A DNA stretch of 64,000 nt from Clostridium lentum (GCF_014287815.1 NZ_JACOOQ010000008.1:41235-105234); one strand, 5' to 3'; shown: positions 9,155 to 20,916, counted from the first letter of the stretch. Notes: a model not told the origin generated them from the letters alone. Made by a program: numbers and translations.

Positions 9155-10243
9155 TTATTTTAAGTTTGACTCATACCCTGCATTATTAAACTTCACATTA
9201 ATTCCTTCTTCTGAGATATACTGGCTTGTATCACTTAAAACTCCATGTTTAATGGCATTTCCTGTTACAGTAATCAATACCTGTCCTTTGCTTATCTGTT
9301 CCTCTTCATTACAATACTTTATTAACTTATAAATAGCAGTATCCACATCTCTATCCTGCACTTCTACTTTTTCTAATATGCTTCTTACATTGCTTACATT
9401 AGATTTACTTCTAACTACCCTGTTAAAAACATTGACTTCTAATGTTATCTGCTCATCAGCTTCAAATATGATAGTGGTCACTCCCTTAAAATATTTATAT
9501 GTCCCTATAGATAATCCACATATTGTAAATAATATTAAGATAACTATATAAAACTTTATATTTTTAAACTTCTTTTTTATATTTACGCTTACTTCCTCAC
9601 CTATATTTTCGTTATCTATTTTTGATTTAATGAATTCTCCACTAGATGTAAGGATAATTGCCTTTTCTTTTCTTTTATATAAAATAACACCTTTTACCTT
9701 TTCTGAATTATCTTCTAACAATGATGGCTCTTCTGACTCTTCATTAGAATATTCATCATTTTCATCCTCTTTATCTTTAGAATTAAAATTATCTATATTA
9801 TTAAAGCTTATTACATTATTATCTATTTTCTCTTCAACATCTTCTTTCTTTTGAATTATCTTTAAATAATCTGCAATATATTTATAATTATAATCCCCTA
9901 ATATTAAAGAATATACTATTATATAATCGCGCCATTTTTGTAAAAATTGTCTTGACTTAAGAACACCTTTACTTATTTTGTTAATGGGAAGTTCTTTTTT
10001 TTCATAAAACTCATTGTATATTTCTGCAGTTTCAGAAATATACATTGCTATATTTAAAAGATCATTTCTCAAATCAAAGCTAACTTCTTCCTCTGCCAGA
10101 TCTCTTAATATTACGTCATAATCCTCTAATTCTCTAATAAACTTTTCTACCTGATTCTTTCTTTCTTCAACTATTTCCTTGCCAACTAATACTAAAGCTG
10201 GAGCTAAAGAAAAGCTATATTTGCCCTTTTTATATTCACTCAT
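9155..10243 (-). CDS. SigI C-terminal domain fused to an RsgI-like membrane anti-sigma factor
   Basis: A 362-aa fusion. Residues about 22-130 resemble the C-terminal region of sigma-I factors: a helix resembling RRELEKFxxxLxxYxI, then EKKELPINKISKG and a WRDYIIVYSLILGDYNY segment that parallels RKYIIAxxLIxxGDYxYL of SigI. The sigma region 2 that binds the -10 element is absent. After an acidic linker, residues about 183-208 (KGVILYKRKEKAIILTSSGEF) match the RsgI N-terminal anti-sigma domain. One membrane helix (about 229-249) and an RsgI-type extracellular domain (NVFNRVVRS) follow. The ATG at 10243 has AGGTGG at the right distance; the frame also opens at a GTG at 10252. It is translationally close to the sortase gene upstream. 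Normally SigI and RsgI are separate proteins. Confidence 0.72.
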   Translation of the reverse strand: MSEYKKGKYSFSLAPALVLVGKEIVEERKNQVEKFIRELEDYDVILRDLAEEEVSFDLRNDLLNIAMYISETAEIYNEFYEKKELPINKISKGVLKSRQFLQKWRDYIIVYSLILGDYNYKYIADYLKIIQKKEDVEEKIDNNVISFNNIDNFNSKDKEDENDEYSNEESEEPSLLEDNSEKVKGVILYKRKEKAIILTSSGEFIKSKIDNENIGEEVSVNIKKKFKNIKFYIVILILFTICGLSIGTYKYFKGVTTIIFEADEQITLEVNVFNRVVRSKSNVSNVRSILEKVEVQDRDVDTAIYKLIKYCNEEEQISKGQVLITVTGNAIKHGVLSDTSQYISEEGINVKFNNAGYESNLK

Positions 10244-10255
10244 TTTTTCCACCTT

Positions 10256-10867
10256 TTATAAGTCTTCTGTTGATTGTAATGTTCCCTTCACAATAACTCT
10301 TTGCTTTGCTCCCACTGTACATGTAATTAATGTGATAGTGGCATTTTCTGTAGCATCTAAAACTTCTATTTGATCTGGATTTACAATATAGTTTTCTTCT
10401 ATTACATACGTATATTTTTTATCGTGTGTTTTAACTATAATTTTATCCCCTGCTGAAACTTTATATAAATTTATAAATGCATCTGTATAATCAGATACCC
10501 TATGTCCTGCAATAGCAAAATTACCTACTTGTCCAGGCGCTGCCGAATCTGGAAAATGTCCTAAAAAATATTTTAATACATCATCACTAATTCCTTCTAC
10601 TAATGCTTGTGATAAATTAATACTTGGTATTTCAACCATTGCTATTGGCTTATATCCATTTACCACATCTAAATTTACTGATTCACTAGATTCACTAGAT
10701 TCACTAGATTCTCCTGTAGAAGTACCCTCAGAAAAACCATTTTCAAACAATTTTACTATTTCTTTTTGTTTGTTAAGTGTTATAATTTTCTTATAGACAA
10801 CATCACCAATTATTACCACACCAATAATGATTAGTAAGATACCTATTATTCTTCTAAACTTATCCAT
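10256..10867 (-). CDS. Sortase, class D-like
   Basis: Membrane-bound transpeptidase that anchors exported proteins to the cell wall. The 203-aa protein has an N-terminal membrane helix (residues 7-22), a low-complexity Ser/Glu spacer (53-63) and a sortase domain. The catalytic set is visible: His122 in AIAGHR, Cys183 in TLITC and Arg190 in KQRVIVKG. The TLxTC form fits class D. It is first in a two-gene operon with the SigI/RsgI fusion, whose ATG lies 12 bases after the sortase stop. No LPxTG substrate is encoded beside it, so its targets lie elsewhere. Confidence 0.88.
   Translation of the reverse strand: MDKFRRIIGILLIIIGVVIIGDVVYKKIITLNKQKEIVKLFENGFSEGTSTGESSESSESSESVNLDVVNGYKPIAMVEIPSINLSQALVEGISDDVLKYFLGHFPDSAAPGQVGNFAIAGHRVSDYTDAFINLYKVSAGDKIIVKTHDKKYTYVIEENYIVNPDQIEVLDATENATITLITCTVGAKQRVIVKGTLQSTEDL
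10678..10710 (-). repeat. 9-bp tandem repeat in the sortase spacer
   Basis: Three to four direct copies of ATTCACTAG read on the plus strand, coding for repeated SSE in the region between membrane helix and catalytic domain. A length-variable spacer is likely. Confidence 0.8.
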
Positions 10868-10991
10868 ATAGACCTCCCATTACCTGTTTATATTTTGTTA
10901 CATATATAAATTTTATTACATATATTATATCATAAAGGGTTTTAAAAATGATTACTTATCATAAGATAATAATATAGAGGGGTGTGGTTTT

Positions 10992-11180
10992 ATGAAAAGA
11001 GGTAAAAAAAATGTTATATATGTTGATTTCACTTTTACAAAGAAAAAAATTAAATCAAAAACTCTAATGATTTTATATAAAATAATATTCTCATTAGTTA
11101 AAATTTTACCATTACCTAAGTATAATAAGAGTAGTAAACGTTTAAATAATACTACCAAAAGAAAAACATCAAATTATTAA
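10992..11180 (+). CDS. Small basic protein of unknown function
   Basis: A 62-aa frame with a strong ribosome binding site (GAGGGG about ten bases before the ATG). The product is very basic (many K and R), begins MKRGKKNVIYVDF and contains a weakly hydrophobic middle (TLMILYKIIFSLVKILPLP). No family recognised. It sits between the divergent sortase operon and ispF, on the strand of ispF. The clear start signal argues for a real gene; the skewed composition is a caution. Confidence 0.45.
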   Translation: MKRGKKNVIYVDFTFTKKKIKSKTLMILYKIIFSLVKILPLPKYNKSSKRLNNTTKRKTSNY

Positions 11181-11243
11181 TTAAAGTCCCATTACTATTT
11201 ATAAATTAATATATTTGTTTTATAATTTATACGAGGTGATAAA

Positions 11244-11723
11244 ATGAGAATAGGAATGGGATATGATGTCCATAAATTAGTTGAAAATAGAGATCTTATT
11301 TTAGGTGGAGTTAAAATACCTTATTCCCTTGGATTATTAGGTCATTCAGATGCAGATGTATTGCTTCATGCTATCATGGATTCTTTATTAGGTGCTGCTG
11401 CTTTAGGTGATATAGGAAAACACTTTCCTGATAGTGATGATAGATATAAGGGAATTTCAAGTATTGAACTATTAAAACATGTAGGCTCATTATTAAAAGA
11501 AAATGATTGGCTTATCGAAAATATAGATTCTACTATAATTGCACAAAAGCCAAAGATGGCTCCACATATAGAAAATATGCGAAAAAATATATCAGAAGCT
11601 TTAAACATAGATATTGGTCAAATTAATGTAAAGGCAACAACTGAAGAAGGTTTAGGCTTTACCGGTGAAGGTAAAGGAATTTCTTCTCAAAGTATCTGCC
11701 TACTTACAAAAAAGAGTAGCTAG
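11244..11723 (+). CDS. ispF: 2-C-methyl-D-erythritol 2,4-cyclodiphosphate synthase
   Basis: Fifth enzyme of the MEP isoprenoid pathway; it forms the cyclodiphosphate with release of CMP. The 159-aa length is typical. Metal ligands are visible as GYDVH (Asp8, His10) and His42 in [26 protein letters not shown] and the C-terminal [17 protein letters not shown] are family signatures. AGGTG precedes the ATG. It stands alone, without ispD beside it. Confidence 0.96.
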   Translation: MRIGMGYDVHKLVENRDLILGGVKIPYSLGLLGHSDADVLLHAIMDSLLGAAALGDIGKHFPDSDDRYKGISSIELLKHVGSLLKENDWLIENIDSTIIAQKPKMAPHIENMRKNISEALNIDIGQINVKATTEEGLGFTGEGKGISSQSICLLTKKSS

Positions 11724-11742
11724 ATTATTTAGCTGCTCTTTT
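11711..11742 (+). terminator. ispF terminator
   Basis: Stem AAGAGTAGCTA/TAGCTGCTCTT followed by a short T-run; it overlaps the last codons of ispF. Confidence 0.8.
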
Positions 11743-11764
11743 CCTATTGTAATAATATTATAAC

Positions 11765-11863
11765 TTATACACCATACATATCCCCAGCTATTATCGATAA
11801 TCCTATATAAGATATTAAAAATATCAATAATGGTAGTAATGCACTTATGCTTACCTTATTCAT
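11765..11863 (-). pseudogene. 32-codon remnant resembling the N-terminus of an NhaC-type Na+/H+ antiporter
   Basis: An ATG frame of 32 codons reading MNKVSISALLPLLIFLISYI and then GLSIIAGDMYGV before a TAA. The ALLPLLxFLxxYxG...GD pattern is how NhaC-family antiporters begin (about 450 aa normally). The ribosome binding site is weak (GTGGAC). Either a decayed 5' end of such a gene or a small membrane peptide. It lies between ispF and tRNA-Lys. Confidence 0.4.
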
Positions 11864-11899
11864 TTGTTCGTCCACTTAATTATTTTATTATTTATATTA

Positions 11900-11938
11900 A
11901 AAATAAAAACGTTGTGAAATTTAATCACAACGTTTTTA
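11900..11938 (-). terminator. Terminator after tRNA-Lys
   Basis: Perfect stem AAAAACGTTGTGA/TCACAACGTTTTT (arms 11905-11917 and 11925-11937) directly after the CCA end of the tRNA. Confidence 0.9.
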
Positions 11939-12014
11939 TGGTGCGCCATCACGGGTTCGAACCGGGGACACCCTGATTAAGAGTCAGGTGCTCTACCAAC
12001 TGAGCTAATAGCGC
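11939..12014 (-). tRNA. tRNA-Lys (CTT)
   Basis: A 76-nt cloverleaf with a seven-pair acceptor stem GCGCTAT/ATGGCGC, loop CTCTTAA closed by CCTGA/TCAGG (anticodon CTT) and TTCGAAC T-loop. CCA is encoded. The T-stem has one C-T mismatch. Confidence 0.93.
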
Positions 12015-12065
12015 TTATCGTTTACAATAAAATTATAGCACTTTGGAATTTTACTGTCAACAATA

Positions 12066-12740
12066 CTATATAACTTCTGTTAAATATTTCAATAGAATTT
12101 TTTTGAAAGCTTCTCCCGTTATCTTATCTTTATCTGCTGTACTACAAATTATTCTCCAGTCTTCTATATTCTTGCTAGTATTTCGCTCAAACTCCTCTAC
12201 AGAACTACTCATATAACTAGAGTTTATTACAAACTCACAAAGCTCTTCTGGTGTATTAAATATCTTTAAATATAAAAATTCTGTGCTATCACCATACCAT
12301 GCTTTATTAAAATCTCTAACAAATTTCTTAAGCTCTAATAATATCTTATTTCTAGGTAATGACCATAACTTCTTAACTCTATCTACTTGTTTTTTCATTT
12401 CAATAGCTTCTTCTCTAGTAATCCTATCTCTTCTTTCTCCATCTTTAATTATTTCTTCCACAGGCTTTATAGGAATATAGGAAACCACATCTTTTCTACC
12501 ATTTATCCATATATAAAAAGCTTCTTGTAAAAATGAATATTGTATATATCCAAGAAGAGCCATCTCATCTGGAAAATAACTCCATATATTTTTTAATCCA
12601 TTAAATTTTGAAAAAATTAACGTGTGTATATATAGGCTTTTTTCTGTTGGAAGTTCATCCATGAACATATGCCCTCTAATAGTTTTATTTTCACTTATAA
12701 GGCTTTCCCAATACTTAAAAGAATCGTATTTATTCTTCAT
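12066..12740 (-). CDS. Hypothetical protein
   Basis: A 224-aa soluble, mostly helical protein of no family I recognise. The start is the ATG at 12740, with AAAGGTG six bases upstream; the frame also opens at the GTG within that site. Features seen are a Trp/Tyr-rich N-terminal half (KYWESLISENK, WSYFPDEM, YIWINGRKD) and a charged helical second half (REEAIEMKKQVDRVKKLW). No signal peptide or membrane helix. It stands alone between tRNA-Lys and the divergent HNH-like gene. Confidence 0.7.
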   Translation of the reverse strand: MKNKYDSFKYWESLISENKTIRGHMFMDELPTEKSLYIHTLIFSKFNGLKNIWSYFPDEMALLGYIQYSFLQEAFYIWINGRKDVVSYIPIKPVEEIIKDGERRDRITREEAIEMKKQVDRVKKLWSLPRNKILLELKKFVRDFNKAWYGDSTEFLYLKIFNTPEELCEFVINSSYMSSSVEEFERNTSKNIEDWRIICSTADKDKITGEAFKKILLKYLTEVI

Positions 12741-12924
12741 ATCTATCACCTTTCTTTCAAAAATTAATATAATATACTATAAACTATATTTACCACTTCT
12801 ACTATAATTATAACCGTTTTTTAATTAAATGTAAAAATCTTATAAAAATCCTAATTAATTTCTGAATTGAATGTTATTATGTTTCGTAATATAATTAATT
12901 TATATAGATAAAGGGGGCAACAGT

Positions 12925-13329
12925 TTGTATAAGTGTAGTATTTGTGGAGAAAAAGCTGATGTGCATCATATTGTTTATAGAAGTGAGGGTGGGTTTGATA
13001 TAGAGCTCAACTATAAGTATCTTTGTGCTCTTCATCATCGTGGAAAATGCGGTCCTCATCAAAACAAAATGATTGATTTGCAATACAAGCTCGAATTACA
13101 ACAAAAACTATACGAAATCTTACCAAAAAAGTACTACTGGCCTAAAGAATTGTCAATTATACTAGGAGTCCATAATGGAGCTCTTAAACGATTATTAAAG
13201 GACTTAAAACTATATAAGGAAGGCTTTAAAAAGGATGATATAATTTGGAAACTAATGGGCTGTAGATTATATAACTACGAAGCCTTAGATGAATTAGCCT
13301 TGGACTTGTTAGAATTAGACTTTATTTAA
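12925..13329 (+). CDS. Small HNH-like zinc-finger protein with helical C-terminus
   Basis: A 134-aa protein that starts at a TTG with AAGGGGG seven bases upstream. The N-terminal 50 residues look like an HNH/treble-clef nuclease fold: a Cys pair (CSIC), then VHHIVYRSEGG, then NYKYLCALHHRGKCGPHQN. The rest resembles a helix-turn-helix region (KELSIILGVHNGALKRLL). HNH proteins nick or cut DNA in restriction, phage packaging or homing; with no partner gene nearby its job is open. Flanked by lacZ (convergent). Confidence 0.65.
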   Translation: MYKCSICGEKADVHHIVYRSEGGFDIELNYKYLCALHHRGKCGPHQNKMIDLQYKLELQQKLYEILPKKYYWPKELSIILGVHNGALKRLLKDLKLYKEGFKKDDIIWKLMGCRLYNYEALDELALDLLELDFI

Positions 13330-13352
13330 AATGCTATTATATAATATATCTA

Positions 13353-13386
13353 TAAAAAGAGGAAGTTTTCAAACTTCCTCTTTTTA
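13353..13386. terminator. Bidirectional terminator between HNH-like gene and lacZ
   Basis: Perfect stem AAAAAGAGGAAGTTT/AAACTTCCTCTTTTT between two convergent genes, with A- and T-runs on both sides. Confidence 0.92.
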
Positions 13387-13408
13387 TAGCATCCATATAC
13401 ATTAATAT

Positions 13409-16438
<3,030 letters not shown>

Positions 16439-16516
16439 TTATAAATTCCTCCTCTTAAACACCTTTGTATACATTTTCATTATATCATTTGTTTACTTAT
16501 TTTTTTAGTATTTTTT

Positions 16517-16558
16517 CAAAAAAAAAATGCGTAAACCTATTTCTAGGCTTACGCATTC
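16517..16558 (-). terminator. Terminator of the tRNA-Leu/tRNA-Gly unit
   Basis: Stem AATGCGTAAACCTA/TAGGCTTACGCATT with a T-run of about ten on the minus strand, downstream of the two minus-strand tRNAs and upstream of lacZ. Confidence 0.82.
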
Positions 16559-16719
16559 CTACTACGCAAATTTATTATATATACATATATCTTTTATTCT
16601 TACATAGTTTATTTTATTACAATCCATTAATTTTTGCCAATACTTTTTTATTATTTATGCAATAAAAATTAACTCACTTATGAATTCAATTCCAAATTAT
16701 CAATTTTCAATTATAAAAA

Positions 16720-16795
16720 TGGAGCGGTAAACGGGACTCGAACCCGCAACGTCCACCTTGGGAAGGTGACACTCTGCCAATTGAGTCATTACCGC
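16720..16795 (-). tRNA. tRNA-Gly (CCC)
   Basis: A 76-nt cloverleaf: acceptor GCGGTAA/TTACCGC, anticodon loop TTCCCAA (anticodon CCC), T-loop TTCGAGT, encoded CCA. Five bases downstream of tRNA-Leu on the same strand. Confidence 0.93.
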
Positions 16796-16800
16796 TTAAA

Positions 16801-16885
16801 TGGTGCAGGTGAAGGGAGTCGAACCCTTACACCGATTGGCGCTAGATCCTAAGTCTAGTGCGTCTGCCAATTCCGCCACACCTGC
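16801..16885 (-). tRNA. tRNA-Leu (TAG)
   Basis: An 85-nt class II cloverleaf with a long variable arm, acceptor GCAGGTG/CACCTGC, anticodon loop CTTAGGA closed by CTAGA/TCTAG (anticodon TAG), and encoded CCA. Paired with tRNA-Gly. Confidence 0.94.
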
Positions 16886-16950
16886 TTGATATTTTCATTT
16901 TACTATTTTTTGTAAATTAATGCAATATTTATTTTAACAAATTTTCAATA

Positions 16951-16979
16951 TTGACATAATTTAATTTGCTACATATAAT
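16951..16979 (+). promoter_or_regulatory. Sigma-A promoter of thrS
   Basis: Consensus TTGACA at 16951-16956 and TATAAT at 16974-16979 with a 17-bp spacer, just upstream of the T-box leader. Confidence 0.85.
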
Positions 16980-17000
16980 AATCTTAAATATAAAAATACT

Positions 17001-17240
17001 ATGATGAGAAGAGTAAACTAAAGGTATATTTCCAGAGATAATCTGCAATAGCTGGAAGCAGATTTAAATGAAATTAGTTGAAAACTAACTCGGAGTGACT
17101 CTAATCCAGTCCGTTTGTCATCACGTTACGATGATTCTTAAGTGGCCTATTATTTTAGGCAATTAAGGGTGGAACCACGGGAATATATATATGCTCTCGT
17201 CCCTTTTCTATACGAAAAGAGACGATGAGCTTTTTTTATT
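17001..17240 (+). promoter_or_regulatory. T-box leader of thrS
   Basis: A tRNA-sensing leader. Seen are the Stem I parts (GATGAGAAGAGTAA, AGAGATAATCTGC, AGCTGGAAGCAGA), the conserved T-box AGGGTGGAACCACGG at 17166-17180, and a terminator stem (GCTCTCGTC...GACGATGAGC) followed by seven T. Uncharged tRNA-Thr would favour the antiterminator and so thrS expression. A Thr codon (ACT) in the Stem I 3' side is the likely specifier, but I could not place it with certainty. Confidence 0.92.
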
Positions 17241-17272
17241 TTAAAAAATACATAATGAAAGGACGAAAAAAG

Positions 17273-19204
17273 ATGATTAAAATAACTTTAAAAGATGGAT
17301 CAGTTAGAGAAGCTGCTAAAGGTTCATCAATCTTAGATGTTGCTAAATCAATCAGTGAAGGTTTAGCTAGAAATGCACAATGTGGAAAAGTAAATGGAGA
17401 GGTTAAAGATTTAAGAACTATTTTAAATGAAGACTGTACTCTTGAAATTTGCACATTTGATAGCAAGGAAGGAAAAGATGCTGTAAGACACAGTGTTTCT
17501 CACGTATTAGCTGCTGCTGTTAAGAGATTATTCCCAGAAGCTAAAATAGCTATTGGACCATCAATTGAAAATGGATTCTATTATGACTTCGATACTGAAA
17601 AAGCTTTTTCAGCTGAAGACTTAGTTAAAATAGAAGATGAAATGAGAAAAATAATCAAGGAAAATCCTGCTATAGAAAGATTTGAACTTCCAAGAAACGA
17701 AGCTTTAGAACTTATGAAGGATGAGCCTTACAAAGTTGAATTAATCAACGACTTAGCTGAAGATGAAATAATATCATTCTACAAAATAGGTGATTTTACA
17801 GATCTTTGTGCTGGTCCTCACGTAATGTCATTAAAGAATATAAAAGCTATTAAATTACTTAGAAGTGCTGGTGCTTACTGGAAAGGTGACGAAAAGAATA
17901 AGATGCTTTCTAGAATTTACGGTACTGCATTCTTAAAGAAAGCTGATTTAGATGCTCACTTAGAAGCATTAGAAGAAGCTAAAAAAAGAGATCATAACAA
18001 ATTAGGTAGAGAACTTGGAATCTTCACAACTGACGAAAAGGTTGGTCAAGGTTTACCACTATTCATGCCTAAGGGAGCTAAGATATTCCAAACTCTTCAA
18101 AGATGGATTGAAGATGAAGAAGAAAGAAGAGGCTATGTTTTAACTAAGACTCCTTTCATGTCTAAAAATGATTTATTTAAAGCTTCAGGACACTGGGATC
18201 ACTATAAAGATGGAATGTTTGTTTTAGGTGACGAAATACAAGATACTGAAGTTATGGCATTAAGACCAATGACTTGTCCATTCCAATTTACAGTATACAA
18301 TGCAGAACAACACAGCTACAGAGACCTTCCAATCAGATATGCTGAAACTTCTACTCTATTTAGAAAAGAAGCTTCAGGAGAAATGCATGGTCTTATAAGA
18401 GTAAGACAATTTACATTATCTGAAGGACATATAATCTGTACTCCTGAGCAATTAGAATCAGAATTTAAAGAAGTTATTGATTTAATTAACTATGTTATGA
18501 GTACTTTAGGAATTGATGGAGATATATCTTACAGATTCTCTAAATGGGACCCAAGCAACACTGAAAAGTACATCAATAACCCAGAAGCTTGGGAAGCTAC
18601 TCAAAACCAAATGAGAACTATATTAGATCACTTAAATATAGATTATGTTGAAGCTGAAGGTGAAGCTGCATTCTATGGACCAAAGCTTGATATCCAATTC
18701 AAGAACGTTCACGGTAAAGAAGATACTATCATCACAGTTCAAATTGACTTTGCTTTAGGTGAAAGATTAGGAATGTCTTACATTGATAAAGATGGTAACA
18801 AGAAAACACCATTCGTTATTCATAGATCATCAATTGGCTGCTATGAAAGAACTATTGCTATGCTTATAGAAAAATATGCTGGTGCGTTCCCAACTTGGTT
18901 AGCTCCAGTTCAAGTTAAGGTATTACCTTTATCAGATAAGTACAATGACTACACTGCTAAAGTTGTAAGTGAATTAAGAAACAATGGAATCAGAGTTGAA
19001 GCTGACTACAGAACTGAAAAAATTGGTTATAAAATTAGAGAAGCTAGACTTGAAAGAGTTCCTTACATCTTCGTTGTAGGTGAAAAAGAGGAAGCTAACA
19101 ACGAAGTTGCTGTAAGAAGCAGAAAGAATGGAGAAGAAGGTCCAATAGCTTTAAATACTATTGTTGCTAGAATATCTGATGAAATAGCTAAAAAAGAACG
19201 TTAA
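17273..19204 (+). CDS. thrS: Threonyl-tRNA synthetase
   Basis: Charges tRNA-Thr. The start is the ATG at 17273 (MIKITLKDGS) with AAAGGA nine bases before it; an earlier in-frame ATG at 17225 lies inside the leader terminator and is not credible. The 643-aa protein has an N-terminal TGS domain, the editing domain with HSVSHVLAAA and a second Cys-bearing DLCAGPHV, and the class II catalytic core. Motif 2 reads RPMTCPFQFTVYN instead of the more common MNCPGH form, as in a clostridial subtype. The C-terminal anticodon-binding domain is complete. Controlled by the T-box upstream. Confidence 0.96.
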   Translation: MIKITLKDGSVREAAKGSSILDVAKSISEGLARNAQCGKVNGEVKDLRTILNEDCTLEICTFDSKEGKDAVRHSVSHVLAAAVKRLFPEAKIAIGPSIENGFYYDFDTEKAFSAEDLVKIEDEMRKIIKENPAIERFELPRNEALELMKDEPYKVELINDLAEDEIISFYKIGDFTDLCAGPHVMSLKNIKAIKLLRSAGAYWKGDEKNKMLSRIYGTAFLKKADLDAHLEALEEAKKRDHNKLGRELGIFTTDEKVGQGLPLFMPKGAKIFQTLQRWIEDEEERRGYVLTKTPFMSKNDLFKASGHWDHYKDGMFVLGDEIQDTEVMALRPMTCPFQFTVYNAEQHSYRDLPIRYAETSTLFRKEASGEMHGLIRVRQFTLSEGHIICTPEQLESEFKEVIDLINYVMSTLGIDGDISYRFSKWDPSNTEKYINNPEAWEATQNQMRTILDHLNIDYVEAEGEAAFYGPKLDIQFKNVHGKEDTIITVQIDFALGERLGMSYIDKDGNKKTPFVIHRSSIGCYERTIAMLIEKYAGAFPTWLAPVQVKVLPLSDKYNDYTAKVVSELRNNGIRVEADYRTEKIGYKIREARLERVPYIFVVGEKEEANNEVAVRSRKNGEEGPIALNTIVARISDEIAKKER

Positions 19205-19266
19205 TTTTAAACTTAATAATACATTTAATGCAACAAAAGTAGAGTTTCAATAACTTTAAATTATAT

Positions 19267-19303
19267 AAAGGATGAGATTCAATATATCTGTATCTCATCC
19301 TTT
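19267..19303. terminator. Bidirectional terminator between thrS and the HAD gene
   Basis: Stem AAAGGATGAGAT/ATCTCATCCTTT between convergent genes. Confidence 0.85.
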
Positions 19304-19308
19304 AGGTT

Positions 19309-19995
19309 TTATTTTAATAATTCTCTAAGCTGAAATAATGATTTAATTTCATATGTAGGCTTAATATTTGTGTTATTAATATATTCATTTGGATTATACC
19401 AACATGTATCAATTCCTGCATTTATACCACCTTGTATATCTGAAGTAAGGCTATCCCCCACCATTAATACTTTTTTCTTATCATGATAATTTATTTTATC
19501 AAGAGCATGATGAAATATTTCTGCATTTGGCTTCGATATAGCAACTTCTTCAGAAATTATTATATCCTTAAAGTATTTTGCTATTTTAGATTTTCTTATT
19601 CTCTTATCTTGCACCTTAGTAAGTCCATTAGTAATAATTATTAACTTATACTTGTCCTTCAGTTCTTCCAATAGTTTTATACTTTCATCATATAAAAAGG
19701 AAGCTTCTGATAAATGATTCATATATAACTCTGCTAACTTATATTCATCTAATTTAATTGATAATTTATCTGCTAATCTTCTAAATCTTTCTACCTTAAG
19801 CTTTTCCTGAGTTATAAGTCCCTCTTCAAATTCTCGCCAAATCTTTTTATTAATTTCATGATATATTTTAAAATGATAATTTTCATCATATTCTATTCCA
19901 ATATCAATCATTGCTTTTCTAAAAGCTTCTCTCTCTGACTTTTTAAAGTCAAACAAAGTCTCATCTGCATCAAATAATATTACTTCATACTTCAT
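19309..19995 (-). CDS. HAD-superfamily hydrolase, YjjG/YfnB-like nucleotidase
   Basis: A 228-aa phosphatase. HAD motifs are complete: motif I DADETLFDF (in place of the usual DxD with two Asp, the second residue is Asp-Glu as in the YjjG group), motif II LIIITNGL, motif III Lys in ISKPNAEIF, motif IV MVGDSLTSDIQGG. The group dephosphorylates pyrimidine nucleotides and guards against abnormal ones. It is a single gene with a shared terminator; substrate is inferred from family only. Confidence 0.85.
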   Translation of the reverse strand: MKYEVILFDADETLFDFKKSEREAFRKAMIDIGIEYDENYHFKIYHEINKKIWREFEEGLITQEKLKVERFRRLADKLSIKLDEYKLAELYMNHLSEASFLYDESIKLLEELKDKYKLIIITNGLTKVQDKRIRKSKIAKYFKDIIISEEVAISKPNAEIFHHALDKINYHDKKKVLMVGDSLTSDIQGGINAGIDTCWYNPNEYINNTNIKPTYEIKSLFQLRELLK

Positions 19996-20068
19996 TTCTT
20001 TACCTCCAGCATTTTCTTATTTTATTATTTCACCATAATAATTTATAATACTTTCTTCTTATAGAATA

Positions 20069-20113
20069 AAAAAAGGGGCTATTGCACTAAATAATTAGTG
20101 CACAGCTCATTTT
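20069..20113 (-). terminator. Terminator of the 5-formyl-THF cyclo-ligase gene
   Basis: Stem GAGCTG.TGCACTAA/TTAGTGCA.TAGCCCC ending in seven T on the minus strand. It shares the GGGxCT-TxGCACTA character with the ilv terminator near 28350. Confidence 0.7.
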
Positions 20114-20176
20114 TGTTAAAAAAATAAATCGAAAGTTTTATCAATTGAAACTTACTCAATTATACATATATAGAAT

Positions 20177-20749
20177 TTATTCACAATATTTTTTTATAAT
20201 TTTTTTTGTATTTATTATAAAATCAACTTTTATATCATGAAAATCACTTTCTATCCTTTCCAAAATCTGCTCTTCATAAGCTAAAGCTACCTTTTTTGCT
20301 TTAAAAATATTTTTTTCTAAATATTTATCGTAGTATCCACCACCATAACCTATTCTATTTCCATTTTTATCAAACGCCACTCCTGGCATTACAATTATAT
20401 CAAAATCATTGGCTATTTTATCTTTATCCACATTTATAGGCTCTAATATTCCATAGTTGTTCACACTTAATTCAGTAATACTGTGGATTTTTACAGCTAT
20501 CATTTCTTTTTTCTTCATATCTATTTTAGGTACATATATATTTTTCTTATCAATTATTGCTTTCTTAATAATTTCATGAGTATTTACTTCAGAACCAAAA
20601 CTTACATATATAAATATATCTTTAGCTTTTTTGTATAAATCACTATTTATAAAAAGATTATATATAAGCTTATCCTTTAAGATTCTTTTTTCATTACTCA
20701 TATTATTTCTCATATTTAATATTTCTTTTCTTACTAACTTTTTTTCCAT
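20177..20749 (-). CDS. 5-formyltetrahydrofolate cyclo-ligase
   Basis: Converts 5-formyl-THF to 5,10-methenyl-THF with ATP. The 190-aa protein has the family signature RIGYGGGYYDKYL, the VMPGVAFDKNGNRIG segment and an N-terminal basic helix (KLVRKEILNMRNNM). Usual length. It is a single gene with AGGGT before the ATG and a terminator about 60 bases after the stop. Confidence 0.93.
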   Translation of the reverse strand: MEKKLVRKEILNMRNNMSNEKRILKDKLIYNLFINSDLYKKAKDIFIYVSFGSEVNTHEIIKKAIIDKKNIYVPKIDMKKKEMIAVKIHSITELSVNNYGILEPINVDKDKIANDFDIIVMPGVAFDKNGNRIGYGGGYYDKYLEKNIFKAKKVALAYEEQILERIESDFHDIKVDFIINTKKIIKKYCE

Positions 20750-20916
20750 ATTTACCCTCTCATTTTATGCAAATAAAATTACATTCAATAATTACCATAT
20801 CCTTTTCTCTATAAGCAATCCAGTTAGTGCTTGTCCTACCCTTCCAAAACTATTAGTCAAATATTCGTACTCAATATCCCTAAATATATAATTATATCAA
20901 TTAAACCATGAATATA

